From Ilyonectria destructans (lineage: Eukaryota; Ascomycota; Sordariomycetes; Hypocreales; Nectriaceae), in the NCBI GenBank assembly GCA_020740775.1, contig JAHEWK010000009.1, positions 1,922,001 to 1,986,000 on the forward strand: DNA of 64,000 bases, given 5' to 3'. Under the pieces are notes generated by a model. It ran no database searches. It saw only the letters and a program-made list of their open reading frames with translations, and was not told where the DNA came from. The stretch's first letter is position 1, and each line of letters opens with the position of its first letter. The translations under genes and the position numbers were made by a program. Below, in pieces: positions 45,698 to 56,571 of this stretch.

Positions 45698-45788
45698 GCC
45701 ACTCTGCCTATTGCCGACGGCTGAGATTGAGCCTTATCCTCACTCTCTTCTCTAGCTCTTGGCATCTCTCCACCTTGATCAATTCACC

Positions 45789-46633
45789 ATGAAGTTCTCG
45801 TGCCTCGCTTCCGCCCTGTTCGCCACTCTGGCAGCGGCTTCCCCAACTCCCACCTCGCTCGAGAAGCGTGCCACGACCTGGTGCGGCAGTTTCGGTTCTC
45901 TCGCCACCGGAGGATTCACCATCTACCACAACAACTGGGGCGCTGCGCAGGCGACTTCTGGTTCGCAATGTACTACCTTTGAGTCCATCACCTCGGGTTC
46001 TGTTGTGTGGTCTACTTCCTGGACCTGGGCTGGAGGTTCGAGCTCAGTGAAGTCGTACTCCAATGTGGCCCTGGAGAGCGTCAACAAGAAGCTCTCAGCC
46101 ATTAGCTCAATCCCCTCCAAGTGGACTTGGACGTAGGTTATTCGCCGGACTTTCTCGATATGATGCTAAGTAATTTACAGTCAGACGGGATCGAACGTCG
46201 TTGCTGACGTCGCGTACGATCTTTGGCTTGCGCCCTCGGTCGGAGCCAACAACCAGTACGAAATTATGATCTGGCTCGCCGCGTACGGCGGCGCAGGACC
46301 CATCTCCAGCACGGGATCAGCCATCGCCACCGTCACTATCGCCGGATATTCCTGGAAGGTGTACTCGGGCCCCAACGGTGACACTACTGTTTACTCCTTC
46401 GTTGCGACCAGCACCATCACCAGCTTCAACGGTGATCTGAACCTCTTCTTCAAGTACCTCACTTCGAGCCAGGGTGTGAGCACCAGCATGGTTGCCACTA
46501 GCTTGCAGGCCGGAACCGAGCCTTTCACTGGTAAGTTCTTCAACACGCGGACACACGAGTCGTTTAAGCTAACTCATTACCAGGGTCCAGCGTTGTCTTC
46601 AAGACCTCTGCCTACACCATCTCTGTGGCATGA
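45789..46633 (+). CDS. GH12 xyloglucanase / endo-beta-1,4-glucanase
   Basis: Secreted plant-cell-wall hydrolase. Exons 45789-46132, 46181-46530 and 46584-46633 give 247 residues. The signal peptide [19 protein letters not shown] is followed by a Kex2-type KR (residues 26-27), then the mature start [10 protein letters not shown]. The GH12 fold is recognised by [21 protein letters not shown], the nucleophile glutamate in [14 protein letters not shown], and the acid/base glutamate in [10 protein letters not shown]. Length is normal for single-domain fungal GH12; no carbohydrate-binding module. Xyloglucan versus cellulose preference cannot be decided from sequence here. It converges with a Zn2Cys6 regulator whose stop is about 118 bp away. 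Confidence 0.93.
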
Positions 46634-46750
46634 GCTCACGTAGTTACATTCAACTTTGTATATATATCAAATACATACATGCAGCTGGATTTACCGATCT
46701 GGTCTGAGCTATTAATATTCTTGAATCATTGTCGTGAAATTCCGTGCAAA

Positions 46751-49291
46751 TTATTGTCTAGTTCCTTCAAAATCGTTGCGTTGCAATTCCATGCCACTGA
46801 ACATGACACAACTCTCGAACCCTTCAAGCTCCTCCATATTAAATCCCGACCAGGTATCTGCCTGGGCCTCAGGCAGGCAACTAGTTTCTTTGAACTTTTT
46901 ATTCGAATCCCCCCATGAATACCCATTCATGTATGTCCCTTCCACCAATGCTCCGTCAACTAATGAGAAATTAGAGGAAGTGGCATCGGAAGCTGAAGAG
47001 TGTTCTGGGCACGTCTCGCTCTCCTTTGCATCGGCACTTTTCGTGGCTAGATTGCGAGATGGCTCTATAACCGAGCTGGTATAGTGACTTGACGGGTGTT
47101 CGTGACCGAGCGGCTCAATGAAAGCCCACTCCATAGCATCCTTCGCTAGATCGGCCACCACGTACATGTCCTTCAACGATTCAATCACCGACATGCACCG
47201 GCGGTACCCCTTAAAAGCGGCCCTCTTGTCAGCTTGAATCACTCCCTTCATTTCGAGCAGGTGAATGACAGCCGCCGAGACTAGAATACTGATGCCCAAA
47301 GTCGGGAGAAAAATATCCATGCCGGAATTGTGTATCGTACCAGCCATGCTGGAAATGTGCGTTGCGGCATTCTGCATAGAGAGCTTGGACATTTCTTGCT
47401 CAAATAGTGACGCGTTTGGATCACGGGATAACGCTGTAAACCTTGACCGATGGAGACTTGCGACTGCAGAGAAATAAACCATGTGTAGGATTGTGCGGTT
47501 CAAAGCAACAGTCGAATCTCCCCCATTGTTCTCATCTGTCAGCGAAGTGTATTTGCAGCTTTCGGGGAGGGCGCTGTGCCACTTCAAGAGGTCTTCGTTG
47601 CAAGCTGCAAATATGTCCGTGTCGCTTAGTTTTGGTACTCTGAATATCTCAGTCCCGCTATCAGCATTCTCCGAGAAGATTGTGTAGTGTGTCCGGACGT
47701 AATGTCGCCAGCAGCGACAAAGCTTTGCTTTTTCGACACATAAGCAGGCCAGTTCGTGCCTTTTCTTTTTGTCATCAGCGTAAGAGCAAATATCGCGACG
47801 CGGTGTGCCTCGCTGCCATGCGACGGGCTTGAAGTCAGACTCCTCTAATATCGACACATTGTAGTCGTCGTCTCTTATCCTCGGTGGCCGCCTCATTCCA
47901 AGCGAAACCACCCGGTCGCGCATAAAACAGGCCCACCAGATTCTTCGGCGAAGTCTCTGTACCCTCGGCGAGTATTTGGACTTGAAGTACGATGGATCTT
48001 GGTTTAAGCCGGCGGAGAAAGCCTGGGAGATTGAAACATCGATCCAATGCCATGTGTTTCTGTGCTCATCCGGGGTCTCGTACCAGAGCGTCATGAGGAG
48101 CAGAGCTTGGACAAGCACGAGATGATCGGTTTCGGTATTGAAGTCGTATAAAAACTAAAGCTGAAGTCAGAATTGAACGGAATCGAGGTATCGAGCAAAA
48201 CTTACCCGAACCCGCTGGAAAAATGCTTTGCGGGCGTTCTTTCTGGTGGTAAAGCCTGCATTTTGTAGATGGTGTAGCGGCACATGCGCTGTACCCGTGA
48301 AGAGCACCGCCTGGAATAATAACAAGCTGATTTTCCCCGCCTTGCCGTCATCATTTTCCACGGCCTGCAAAAACTGATCCAGGTCCAGAATTGGCATGAA
48401 GGGATAAACGTATTCGAAAAAAGACCATAGAAGCGCATCCTGGCAATCGCGACTCGGTAGATTTAGGGCTCCTTTCGAATGAAGGAAAGCCAAGTCGTCC
48501 ATGGCAAGACGAGTGGACAAGGGTTTGATGAACCCAGGTAAATGCATGAAATCGGGGGTGTCCAAGAGCTTGGGGCCGGGCGGTGCTGAAGGCTGGGATG
48601 GGAGTTGCTCGTTGGTCTCTTCTTGGATCGGTGTGTCTGCACATGAAGCTGGGCTCTGGTCGTAGACCGAAGCTGCCAATACTCCAAGCATTTCATCTGT
48701 GGAAGGGAAGAATTAGACGATGGGTAGCTAGAGGAATGTCGGAACTACACTTACCTGCGCTTGCTACATCGCCTCCGCTTTCCTCACATGGCATCGGCGT
48801 TGGGTGTATTATCGCAGCATCCGTCAATTCCATCAGTGTGGGGTTTTGTGCCGATGGCTCGTTCTTTGTCTCGAAATCTCCGTCTTCATCTTCCTCGATG
48901 AGAGTATCTTGAGGCGGGGCAACTGATTTACCCATACTGTAGTATCTATTCAATCGGTCACAGACGTTAGTAAGAATTCCAACTTTGAACGTGAAAAGAC
49001 GCCATTGTCGCTTCAAGCGCAGAAGAAAAAAACCAGCTGGACGTACGTGGAATTGCGACGTCTAACCACGACACACTCGAGATTGTCCCACGCGCAATTG
49101 CCGCACGGGGCGCGCTGCAAAACGTCGCATCTGACCTTGCGAGCCCTGCAAGAAAGACAGGCTCGACGGGCTCTGCGCCAGCGATTCTTTTGACCTCTCG
49201 GCGGCCCTTCTGGGGATTGTGAAGAGGGCGCGGGGGTATGCTCATAGCATGTATCCGCTGCATGTGTCGCGTGATTGACGGTGGCCGACAT
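46751..49291 (-). CDS. Zn2Cys6 transcription factor, cutinase-regulator-like
   Basis: Exons 49291-49047, 48945-48755, 48696-48206 and 48154-46751 give 776 residues. The DNA-binding cluster near residue 45 has spacing C-x2-C-x6-C-x7-C-x2-C-x6-C (ACLSCRARKVRC ... CGNCAWDNLEC). The middle holds the fungal transcription-factor regulatory domain: YPFMPILDLDQFL, LVQALLLMTLWYETPDE, RRRIWWACFMRDRV and MRRPPRIRDDDYNV, a pattern typical of the CTF1/FarA-like group that controls cutinase and fatty-acid genes. That assignment is by resemblance only. The C-terminal 100 residues are acidic and Ser-rich. It shares a 450-bp divergent promoter with the next regulator. Confidence 0.85.
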
Positions 49292-49743
49292 GTTGGTGAA
49301 GAAGAATGATTGCCAATCCCACACGATATGGAAATTGACGAATGTTTTTCTTTGCAAACACAGAAAAGAAGGGTCTTCGACAATGCAAAAGATCCGGGGA
49401 AGCGACAGCGGAGCATGGGTCTTTACCTCCCGGCTGGCCCGGAACACTGCCGTCCCATAGCCGTGCGATAACCGCGTTTCTCTTGTGCGTCCTTACCAGG
49501 AGTAGACGAGCGCGTCCAGTTCGTGCGGAGATGCGAGATTCGGAGAAGCATTATCCATGGATAATTTAACCAGATCCAGCATAGCCCTGGTCTACCCCGC
49601 GGTGGAGGTTCCGGGGAAGCGGTGCGGAGCTACGGACGAAATCATCATCCGGTCCGTTGATGATTCTCTCCACCTCATCCGCGATCCGCTCATCACCATA
49701 CCGACTGAGGAACGACGCCGGGAGACACCTCTAACACTCCACC
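49292..49743. promoter_or_regulatory. Divergent promoter between two Zn2Cys6 regulators
   Basis: This 452-bp interval lies between two head-to-head regulator genes and carries no coding content I recognise. The shared promoter raises the possibility of mutual or joint control. Confidence 0.5.
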
Positions 49744-52011
49744 ATGTCCGACGACTCTGACGGAGAGTCCCGTCGCAAGCGAATCCGCCAGGCTTGTCTC
49801 AACTGCAGGAGGAAGAAAGTCCGCTGCGGGGGCGAGAAGCCCGTTTGCACATTCTGTCGCCGATTGTCACAGAAATGCACCTACGTCGAAGATGGGCGCA
49901 GTCATCGCCCGGGTTCGGCAACATTCTCTGCGTACGATGACACACCGGAATCTCTATCCGTATTGGTACTGGCCCCAGCACAGCTGAGCGAACGTGACCT
50001 CTAACTATCCCTCAGGACGCAATGAATGCCAGGTTTTCAGCCCTGGAGGACCGCTTCTCTCGACTTGAACGCGTAATGGAAAGGTGCAACAACATGGCCA
50101 CCATCTAAACTGCAGCCAAGTTCAATTGCTCATGTGGTTATTAGGCTGGAACCTATTCTGTCATCTATTGCAGGACTTCACACAGAACAGAGACAACCAT
50201 CACCAGCACAGTTCGACCCATCGCCTGAGCAACCGACTCCTGTGAGCCCGGAAGATATGCCCGTCTCGGTACCGGAAAGGGAGGAAAACACAACTGAAAA
50301 CACACTCCCGCCAGTCCATACGCTACAATCCGCCGCTGACGTGTACTTTCGATACTGCCACAATCAACCCTACTCATTCTTTCACGAACCAACCTTCCGC
50401 CGTCGTCTAGCATCTGGCGAACTGCCCACCCACCTCGTCTGGGCTCTCCTCTCAGCAGTTCGCCGCTATTCTTCACTTCCTGATCTTAACTTGAAGTCCG
50501 AAGATGATGCTATGGTCTACGCAGCAAGAGCGTGGGGATGTCTTAAGCTGCCGTGGGGTGGTGTTCCCGACGACGAAGATGCCCTCCTCGTGGTGCAGAC
50601 AATCATCCTAATCGCCAGTACCGAGCATCCTGGTGAGTTTCCTGCTTTTCAAGTCCCTCCATCAGTAGAGTCTGATCTGGGAACCAGCTGGCCACTGTGC
50701 ATCGGCATACATGAAACTGGGCTTTGCCCTCCGCATCGCCTTGCATTCCAAGCTGTACATGGAACCCAGCACAGACTTATCACCGATTGTCCGGGAAGAA
50801 CGCAAGAGGACATTCTGGTCTCTGTACTTGCAGGATAAGTTGGTATGCCTTTCCAGGGAGCGACTCTCATCCCTGCGTGACGAGGAGTGCAAGATACAGC
50901 TGCCGTGCTCCGAGGCTGCTTTCAAAGAGGGCAGAATGGAAGAAGCACCTTTGCTGTCGTCTGTGACAGGTGACTGCCTGGACCAGGAAGCCGCTGATGC
51001 ATGCTGCCCACTCGCTCTTATCGCGGTCATGGCGTCGACTTTGAGCCGCGTATCAAACTACGTCCTTCAGGAAACGCGGTATTCCCAACTGGGGCTACCA
51101 TGGGCATCCACGTCTCCGTATGCTGCCATATCGTCTACCCTTCTCCAGCTAGAACACTATTTCGGCGTAAATGAAGACCCTAAAGAGAGCTTGGGGCGCC
51201 GGTGTTTTGTGGACGGGGCTATTGACCAGAACTTAGCTGGCTCATTCATCTACTCAAAAGCACTTTTCCACCTTTCCCACTGTCTACTCCACCACCCGTT
51301 TCTCCTTCATCAACGGGTGCAGAAGCTCAAGCAAAGGACCCCCCCTACCTTCATCAAGTCTGCGTGGGAGAGCTGCAGGGCACATGCGAAGAGCCTAACA
51401 GATCTGAAGGATATGAAAAACCACAATGTCATTATCCTCACGTCATTATACGGCTACTGTACCATGGTTGCGGGCACGATTCATGTGCTGTCCATGAATG
51501 ATGAAGAAGTCTCTGTTCGGGAGGAGGGAAAAGAGCACTACATGGCTGCGCTTGAGTTCTTAAGAGAGTTATCTTGTTATTGGAAGCATGCAGCTCTCAT
51601 GGTAAGTCAAGCTCGTCGACCTTCAGTTTTACAAATTCGTGTTGTTGACTGGGTGTGTAGGTCAACCGACTAGAACGATTCCGTCTACAGTGTGAAAATC
51701 GCCGCCAAGGGCTGGATCCATGTACTCCGAATGCGAGCCACTCACCACATGACGTGAAAGCCTTGTGGCAAAGCCTTGATTACGCCTTGCTGTCTACACC
51801 GACTCGTCCCGGAAGTCCCACGCCAGGAGCCCCGACCAGCAGTGCAGAATTCTTCACTTCGCCAAGTCAGCTGTTTGATTTTGCCGACTTTGGCATGTTC
51901 GTTGAGGGAGTCGACGCCTTTGGTTCTCTTCCGCTGTTTGAAAATAATATGGTCATGGCTGGGGAGGATTTGGGACACCACACTGCGTTGGATATAGCAC
52001 CTGCGAGCTAA
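49744..52011 (+). CDS. Zn2Cys6 transcription factor with fungal-specific regulatory domain
   Basis: Five exons, 49744-49959, 50016-50083, 50145-50632, 50688-51601 and 51661-52011, give 678 residues. The zinc cluster starts at residue 17 with spacing C-x2-C-x6-C-x6-C-x2-C-x6-C (ACLNCRRKKVRC ... CTFCRRLSQKC). A short coiled segment follows (ARFSALEDRFSRLERVM), as in dimerising cluster proteins. The regulatory domain shows VYFRYCHNQPYSFFHEPTF, AYMKLGFALRIALHSKLY and RTFWSLYLQDKLVCLSR. The C-terminus is Pro/Ser/Phe rich and may activate transcription. Target genes are unknown; the position beside a GH12 enzyme and a second regulator suggests, but does not prove, a carbon-source role. Confidence 0.87.
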
Positions 52012-53642
52012 CATGGGGTTCTGAACTTGGTATCTTCGTTCCAAACACTATAATGATGGAAAGAAAGTTCATGGAATCAAGATGATTCTTGATAGCGTTC
52101 GGAGATAATATGGATGTATCATTGGCTGACTCTTGGACTGCAAGAAATATGAGTCCATTAGGAACAGACTGTTATACTTAGATATATGATGAATAAAAGA
52201 CAGATTTTAAAATTACTAGTAAGTTAGCGACTGTAGAGGGGAGAGTGGGAAATTATATGGAAAATCGCCATGTTTGGTTAATCAGGGAAGACGGCTATGC
52301 AACGCGGGTTCGGTCCGGCCCCATCTCCACACTCATTTCCACCCACTCGGCAGACACAAATCTCGGTCCGTTCTCTGGACCTCGAAGACTGTGCTGCCTC
52401 ATAGTCAATGAGGTCATTCGACTCGAATTTTCTTTTGATCAATCCAGTCCAGCGACAACGACAGCGTCTCATCCGCGTTGACTGACCCACCGCACCTGGC
52501 ACAATGCTCTGCAAGGCGTCTTTCCGTAGTCAAAGCGTCCTGCTTGCCATGGTCAATACACCGCGGATCTTAAGTTCTCCCTCGAATGAAGCCAACAATA
52601 GACTCTACTTTGCATTTCGATGGTTTGACCAGGAACGACGCTTGTCGGGTGGCTGTGATGAGTAGAGTGGGAAAAACGTTCGTTCTGCGTGAGCGCCGAT
52701 GTCAAATGTCAGCACAGGGCCCACCTCTGACCTTCGGGTGGACATTCTTACGGATGGAGTGTTTTCCAAGGACAGCCTAGATTGGCAGGAAAATAACAAA
52801 AAGAGACTGCAGATGAAGCTTCTAGCGAATGGGTTAGCTGCTAAAGAAGTTATCTCGGCTACGCAACTGGAGCTGCAGCTACAGCTGCAGTAGTATTAGA
52901 TAGAATGGTTTAATAAATACAGCTTGGGGCGATGGAAGATCTTGATTTCTACCTATTCAAGGAGATAGACACTCAGCTTCTTGTGCGTAGGAATCAGGAT
53001 GCCTTGAGGTTGAATTCGGGCCCATGACATCAATCTAGGTTTACGCACCCAATCTAAGGTTCATCCCATACGTGGTTTTCCCAAACCTTTGTAAGCCATC
53101 GGTTCTATGTAGGCCAATGACAACTAGCAGTCGCCTTGGCGGCTAAGAATAACAGCTGGGCTGTTAGAAATGCTATTCTTCACAAGGAAACTAAGGAAAA
53201 TTGGGAGTTTTCAACGATTTGGTCGTAGCCAGGCTCTCGGCCTGTACAACGTGTAGATTTCCATTAAATTTGCTTAATATTATTCACGTTGCCCAACTTA
53301 CACTAAATTGGCGTGAAAAGGGGGGAAGATGCACATAAGGTAGGTCGAAAGTAGATGATGTGATAAAGGCTGTTTGGATAGACAGAAATACTCGTCGTAT
53401 CACATTCGTATGCTAGCAACGGTTCAGGGTTCCTAGGTCACAAATATGGTTACGTCACCTCTTCATCATCGCCGTCTAACACACCCGGATGAGTCCGTCG
53501 TAGTTACTTTAGGCAAGCTTCCGTCATGGTACGCAGCCTGTCCATCTCGTGACCATTCCTACTTCTATTTTACCCTAGCTTCTGAGCCGTCAGCAACTTC
53601 CGCTCTTCATCTTCTCACCTCCGCAACTTCAAACGAACTACA
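52012..53642. other. Intergenic, no gene supported
   Basis: About 1.6 kb. A 64-codon forward frame ending at 52893 (WQENNKKRLQMKLLANGLAA, then a Gln/Leu tail) has a protein-like end but no family. The 52900-53400 part is AT-leaning. Confidence 0.4.
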
Positions 53643-54329
53643 ATGAGAACCCCAGAGCACCTGCGCCAACCAGGCCCAAGGCGCGGCCTCATAGGGGGTG
53701 TTTCCCGAAACCCTCCTTTCCGCGCAACACGCCGTATCGGGTATGGCGAAGATATCGCCGCGCTTTGGGGTTGGCCATCGCGTGGTGGCAAGATTGTTCT
53801 TGAGCGTGCCACTGGAGTCGACTGCGAGTTCCTGGGGCTCAATCCTGTCCAAACCCAATTATGGCGGGATCCCGATCAGGATGCCGAGGACAGGTTCTGT
53901 GAGCGTCTTCTGCTCCTCGGCGCAAAGTGGTTTGATAGCGAAGAGCGATACGGCGACGTCTGGACCATGCAAGAAGGAGATGAATACTTCAATTCAAAGC
54001 TCAAAGAAAAGAAGACCCCACGGGCCACCAAGATGGAGAAGCGATAGACCAGCGTCGGTTGGCAGACCGACGGGGGATTTTGGGTTGCCGAGTATGGCAC
54101 GCCAACGACGGGAGCTCGGGAGCAGATCCTTGTGCCACGTGATGCTAGCAAAGTTCTGCTAGCAAGATCTATGCAGGAGAAGTGCGACATCCTCAAGAGC
54201 ATGGGTGCAAAATTCTATGCTACGTTGAATGAGTATGACGGACTTTCGTGTCTAAATGCGTGGAAGACTAAGACGGAGGGCGAAATCGGACCTTTTGTCA
54301 AGACACAATACGAGGAGGACGAGGCATAG
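53643..54329 (+). pseudogene. Hypothetical protein interrupted by an in-frame stop
   Basis: Two open segments, 53643-54047 and 54048-54329, are in the same frame and separated only by TAG at 54045-54047. Read through, the frame has 229 codons from MRTPEHLRQP to QYEEDEA. The sequence after the stop (WQTDGGFWVAEYGTP, DILKSMGAKFYATLNEYDG) keeps the same character as before it (IAALWGWPSRGGKIVLE, RYGDVWTMQEGDEYFN). This argues for one ancestral protein of about 228 residues with a nonsense change, although a start of a second gene cannot be excluded. No signal peptide or known domain. I do not recognise the family. Confidence 0.5.
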
Positions 54330-54402
54330 TGGCTACAACAGTGCGAGGTTTACTTTTACTTACTGTTTGTGCATCAATACTACCGGTAGCCTACTAAACA
54401 AT

Positions 54403-55312
54403 TTATTTCTTGGGGACATCCGTACACCATGCCATCATATCTGGCAGCTGGGTCCAATCAGTCGGGGCATAATCACTTGAATCCTCCAGACACCACGAAC
54501 TCGTCAAGCTCGATGACGTTCCCCAAACCATTCTCACTCTATCCCCGCCGTCGCATTCGCAAAAGCACGCTGCCGGGTCCTGGGTAGGCAGCGGCGTTGT
54601 CCAAGTTGAGCTGGCCATGTTGCATCTGGGTCCGTGTGTAGAGACGATCCAAGAAGAGATGGAATTTGCGGGAAATCGGACTATACCCCTGTCTCCACAG
54701 CCTGGAAACTGGATGTCGGGTGGGTCTTCGTCGTCCCATGAGCTCAGGCCGATATCCGCATCTTTCTCCATTTCGAGAGGCGGCTCCTTTGAGTGTAGAT
54801 CTCGCGACAAGGCGCGAACTTTCCGCTTGCCAGGGCTAGGCGACTTTGGATATTGGCCAATTTCCTCAACATACTTTGCCAAAGCGAAATGAGCATAATT
54901 GTCGGCGTTGCGCTGGGTGTAATCATATTAGACTGACCGCTAATTAGTAGAGAATCCGTGGTGTTTCCGCCTCTTCCAGCACTTCGCTTTGATCCATCCC
55001 ACTTCGCCAGATCTCCAAATTGTTGATGGTTCTATGCTAACTAATGCATCTACATTTCCCCCCTAGAATTAATTGGCTAAGATAAAGTGCCTCATCTCCC
55101 AGCCCTGGACCAAATCAGCAGAGCTGGGATATGCGGCAGGGACTCTCTGGGGTACAAAAGCTGCGTAAAGACACCCATCGACGACTGATCGCCCGGTTCC
55201 TCCACGGAGGTTGTAAGAAAAGGCAGATTTCGGGTCCAAGGACAGTCTAGAGTCCGATGGCAAGGCGATTGAGGAAGCCAGACACCCAGCTATTGGATGA
55301 GGTCGTAAGTTT
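54403..55312 (-). pseudogene. Probable secreted hypothetical protein, degraded or mis-started
   Basis: Two protein-like exons are seen. The upstream one (about 55312-55069) reads AGCLASSIALPSDSRLSLD and then a Gly-rich RGGTGRSVVDGCLYAAFVP; the hydrophobic start looks like a signal peptide, but the codon where Met is expected is ATA. The downstream one starts after an acceptor CCCAG near 54920 with RNADNYAHFALAKYVEEIG and ends at 54403 in MMAWCTDVPKK. NADNYAxFAL recalls the C-terminal part of deuterolysin-like metallopeptidases, but I see no HExxH motif, so I do not claim a peptidase. The middle (55068-54925) lacks an open frame, which may be introns or decay. Confidence 0.35.
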
Positions 55313-55785
55313 TCTAGTCGTTAGGGTAGCTCACCGAGGCCGAATTTCACCATAACGAACTCAGGCCCACACAGCGACGTTCATACCCAATATTTGTGAC
55401 TGGAATGTACATGATAAGAGGACATTATTCAATCAACATCATCCTGTACATCATTGCCAAAGCTTCCAATTAGTAGACTTAGTATACAGTACTTAAAGTT
55501 AAAAGTGCGGTGGTTATATGTAGGTATTTCGTGACATCGCTCTTTCTATGTGATCTTGAGTGTCGCCTGCAAAATATGTCACACTACGGTCCTTTAATCG
55601 TCCAGGTTTTACATTGAGTCAAATACACATTAGTAGCTCTACCCCACCGGACAATGCAGCCGACGTAGGTTACGAATTTGACCTCAGTAAAACAGCGAAT
55701 CACTACTCTGGAGCCTACAAATAGATGTTCCAAGAAAAGAGTTGAAATTTCTTTATCCCTGAGTCTATTTGAAGCTGTGACACGG
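55313..55785. other. Intergenic, nothing recognised
   Basis: An AT-leaning interval between the degraded secreted protein and the hydratase fragment. No coding frame is supported. Confidence 0.5.
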
Positions 55786-56073
55786 TGTTTGCATCACCGA
55801 CGGCAGGGCTTGTATGAGGTCAAGCGAGGTGTGACCCTAGTTGCTGGAGTACTGCCTCATACTGTAAAAACAGTCGGCTGGCAAAGACCGACCGAGATGG
55901 CATTGACGGGACGTGTGGTGAGTGCACACGAGTTTACAAAATGGGGCTTGTGCGACTTCGCTGTTGAACAAGGACAGGGTGTCGTGGGGAAGGCAGTAGA
56001 ATACGCCAACGCATTGTCTTTCCAGACGGTCGACGGTAGGAAGACGGCGAGGTTATGTCTCACAGATAAGTGA
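55786..56073 (+). pseudogene. Enoyl-CoA hydratase/isomerase fragment
   Basis: The middle-to-C-terminal part of a crotonase-fold protein: LYEVKRGVTLVAGVLPHTVK, then MALTGRVVSAHEFTKWGLCD, then GKAVEYANALSFQTVDGRKT, stopping at 56073. The oxyanion-hole half (about 100 residues) is missing upstream and the C-terminal helices are cut. The surviving segment has no stop or frameshift, so the loss may be a deletion. It lies 0.5 kb before an organic-acid transporter and 2.8 kb before an acyl-CoA dehydrogenase, the company expected in a beta-oxidation-like gene cluster. Confidence 0.75.
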
Positions 56074-56571
56074 GCGGTCATTCTAATTTCAGACAATACG
56101 AGTACACCAGCAATGCCTAGCAGGTTGTTTGAACACATCTAATCAATAGCATGCCGACTACGTATCATATGCACAGCACCTAAGTCATCTCTACTTCCCG
56201 TCCCGTGTCGGGCCGTCCCAACCTCCCCTAAGAGTCGATAGATAATATGACACTGCCGACAGACTGATAAATGTGAAACCGCAAGGAATGACCAACACGC
56301 CGCAATCCTAAACGATCGCGGCCAAATATGAAAAAATACCGCCGAGCAAAGTAACACAGTTTATATCACCAACGGGTGGGTCTCGTCAACGCCACACCTC
56401 GACATCTCCAGGCCGCAATTGTGACACAATCTGGGTTTCTCCAGTCTCATAAAGACTCTCTATTCTCGTCAGAAAATCTTTCTATCCCTTCTAGCTTGGC
56501 TATTTCCACCGTGTTGCCCTCTGAACCGACGCAACCCTAATTCTACTTGGCTGATCTAAAATTGGCCCAAC
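56074..56571. other. Upstream region of the MFS transporter
   Basis: No coding content recognised. It includes a pyrimidine-rich stretch just before the transporter start. Confidence 0.45.

Noticed and set aside
53454..53646. Short forward frame before the interrupted hypothetical gene as an extra exon
   Set aside because: Low-complexity Ser/Thr/His content and no donor site that joins it in frame.
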